Virus record (IMG/VR): IMGVR_UViG_3300030329_002907
Span: 1-35,766 of that record
Direction: 5' to 3' (one strand)
Source of the DNA: a virus
DNA length: 35,766 nt
Shown here: positions 35,721 through 35,766 of the stretch, piece after piece
How positions within the stretch are numbered: position 1 is the stretch's first letter
Layout: each line of letters begins with the position of its first letter
Made by a program: the position numbers and the translations under genes
The notes under the pieces: generated by a model
Databases searched by the model: none
Told to the model about the DNA's origin: nothing
Seen by the model: only the letters and a program-made list of their open reading frames with translations

Positions 35721-35766
35721 TTATTTTATAATTATAGGTTCAAATTGATCAGTAAATTTTAAATAT
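35721..35766 (-). CDS. small protein, 3' part (continuation of the gene at 1-116)
   Basis: Reading from the left-edge gene through the joined ends gives LYLKFTDQFEPIIIK and a TAA at 35723-35721. The phase is kept exactly, so these 46 bases are probably the end of the gene that starts at 116. Confidence 0.5.
   Translation of the reverse strand, partial: YLKFTDQFEPIIIK

Noticed and set aside
1-35766. Integrase, transposase, reverse transcriptase or CRISPR array
   Set aside because: No catalytic motifs or spaced identical repeats seen; lysogeny is therefore not supported despite the HTH regulator.

Overview
The window looks like a complete or nearly complete genome of an AT-rich tailed phage with a long non-contractile tail (siphovirus-type Caudoviricetes). 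It is probably from an uncultured marine-type bacterium and is circularly permuted. The evidence is a full head-tail gene set in one 35.8 kb piece: terminase, portal, MuF-like and gpG-like head proteins, scaffold, HK97-fold capsid, tail tube, frameshifted tail chaperone, tape measure and tail-tip proteins. There is also a reading frame that leaves the left edge on the minus strand and continues in phase from the right edge. I see no integrase, DNA polymerase, tRNA or CRISPR. The host cannot be named; the dockerin-like tail segment and the fibre-type proteins only hint at an aquatic, polysaccharide-rich setting.

Layout. (A) 1-1446 and, across the presumed junction, 35766-26608 form one leftward early block. 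It holds about 15 very small genes (33698-35643 plus 1-1446), a small HTH regulator (33140-32928), an annealing/ssDNA-binding-like pair, HNH, RusA and PD-(D/E)XK nucleases, a PAPS-reductase-like enzyme, zinc-ribbon miniproteins and a NinB-like protein. (B) 1447-1922 is a non-coding control region with A-rich and GGGTACA repeats, followed by the rightward small terminase candidate (1923-2657). (C) 6255-2557 is a leftward late block: large terminase, portal, a small protein, gpG-like and MuF-like proteins. (D) 6399-26624 is a rightward late block: scaffold, capsid, lysis cassette, virion surface or fibre-like proteins, connector and terminator, tail tube, chaperone, tape measure, and a 1581-residue tail protein with a C-terminal dockerin, followed by three tail proteins of which two are tandem paralogues.

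The late genes are therefore split between two divergent operons that share a 143 bp promoter region (6256-6398). Both places where operons converge (2557-2657 and 26608-26624) are coding overlaps with no room for an ordinary intergenic terminator. Within operons most genes touch or overlap by TAATG or ATGA, so translation is probably coupled. Replication must rely on the host polymerase, helped by phage recombination proteins.

The least ordinary parts are: the 557 bp non-coding region 33141-33697, with paired operators, a plus-strand terminator in minus-strand territory and a strong hairpin flanked by direct repeats; a structured, possibly pseudoknotted RNA at 29868-30021; the dockerin on a tail protein; a lysozyme with Cys in place of the catalytic-cleft Asp; an 18-residue lysine/arginine microprotein locked between two structural genes; and a -1 frameshift chaperone whose extension is Cys-rich.
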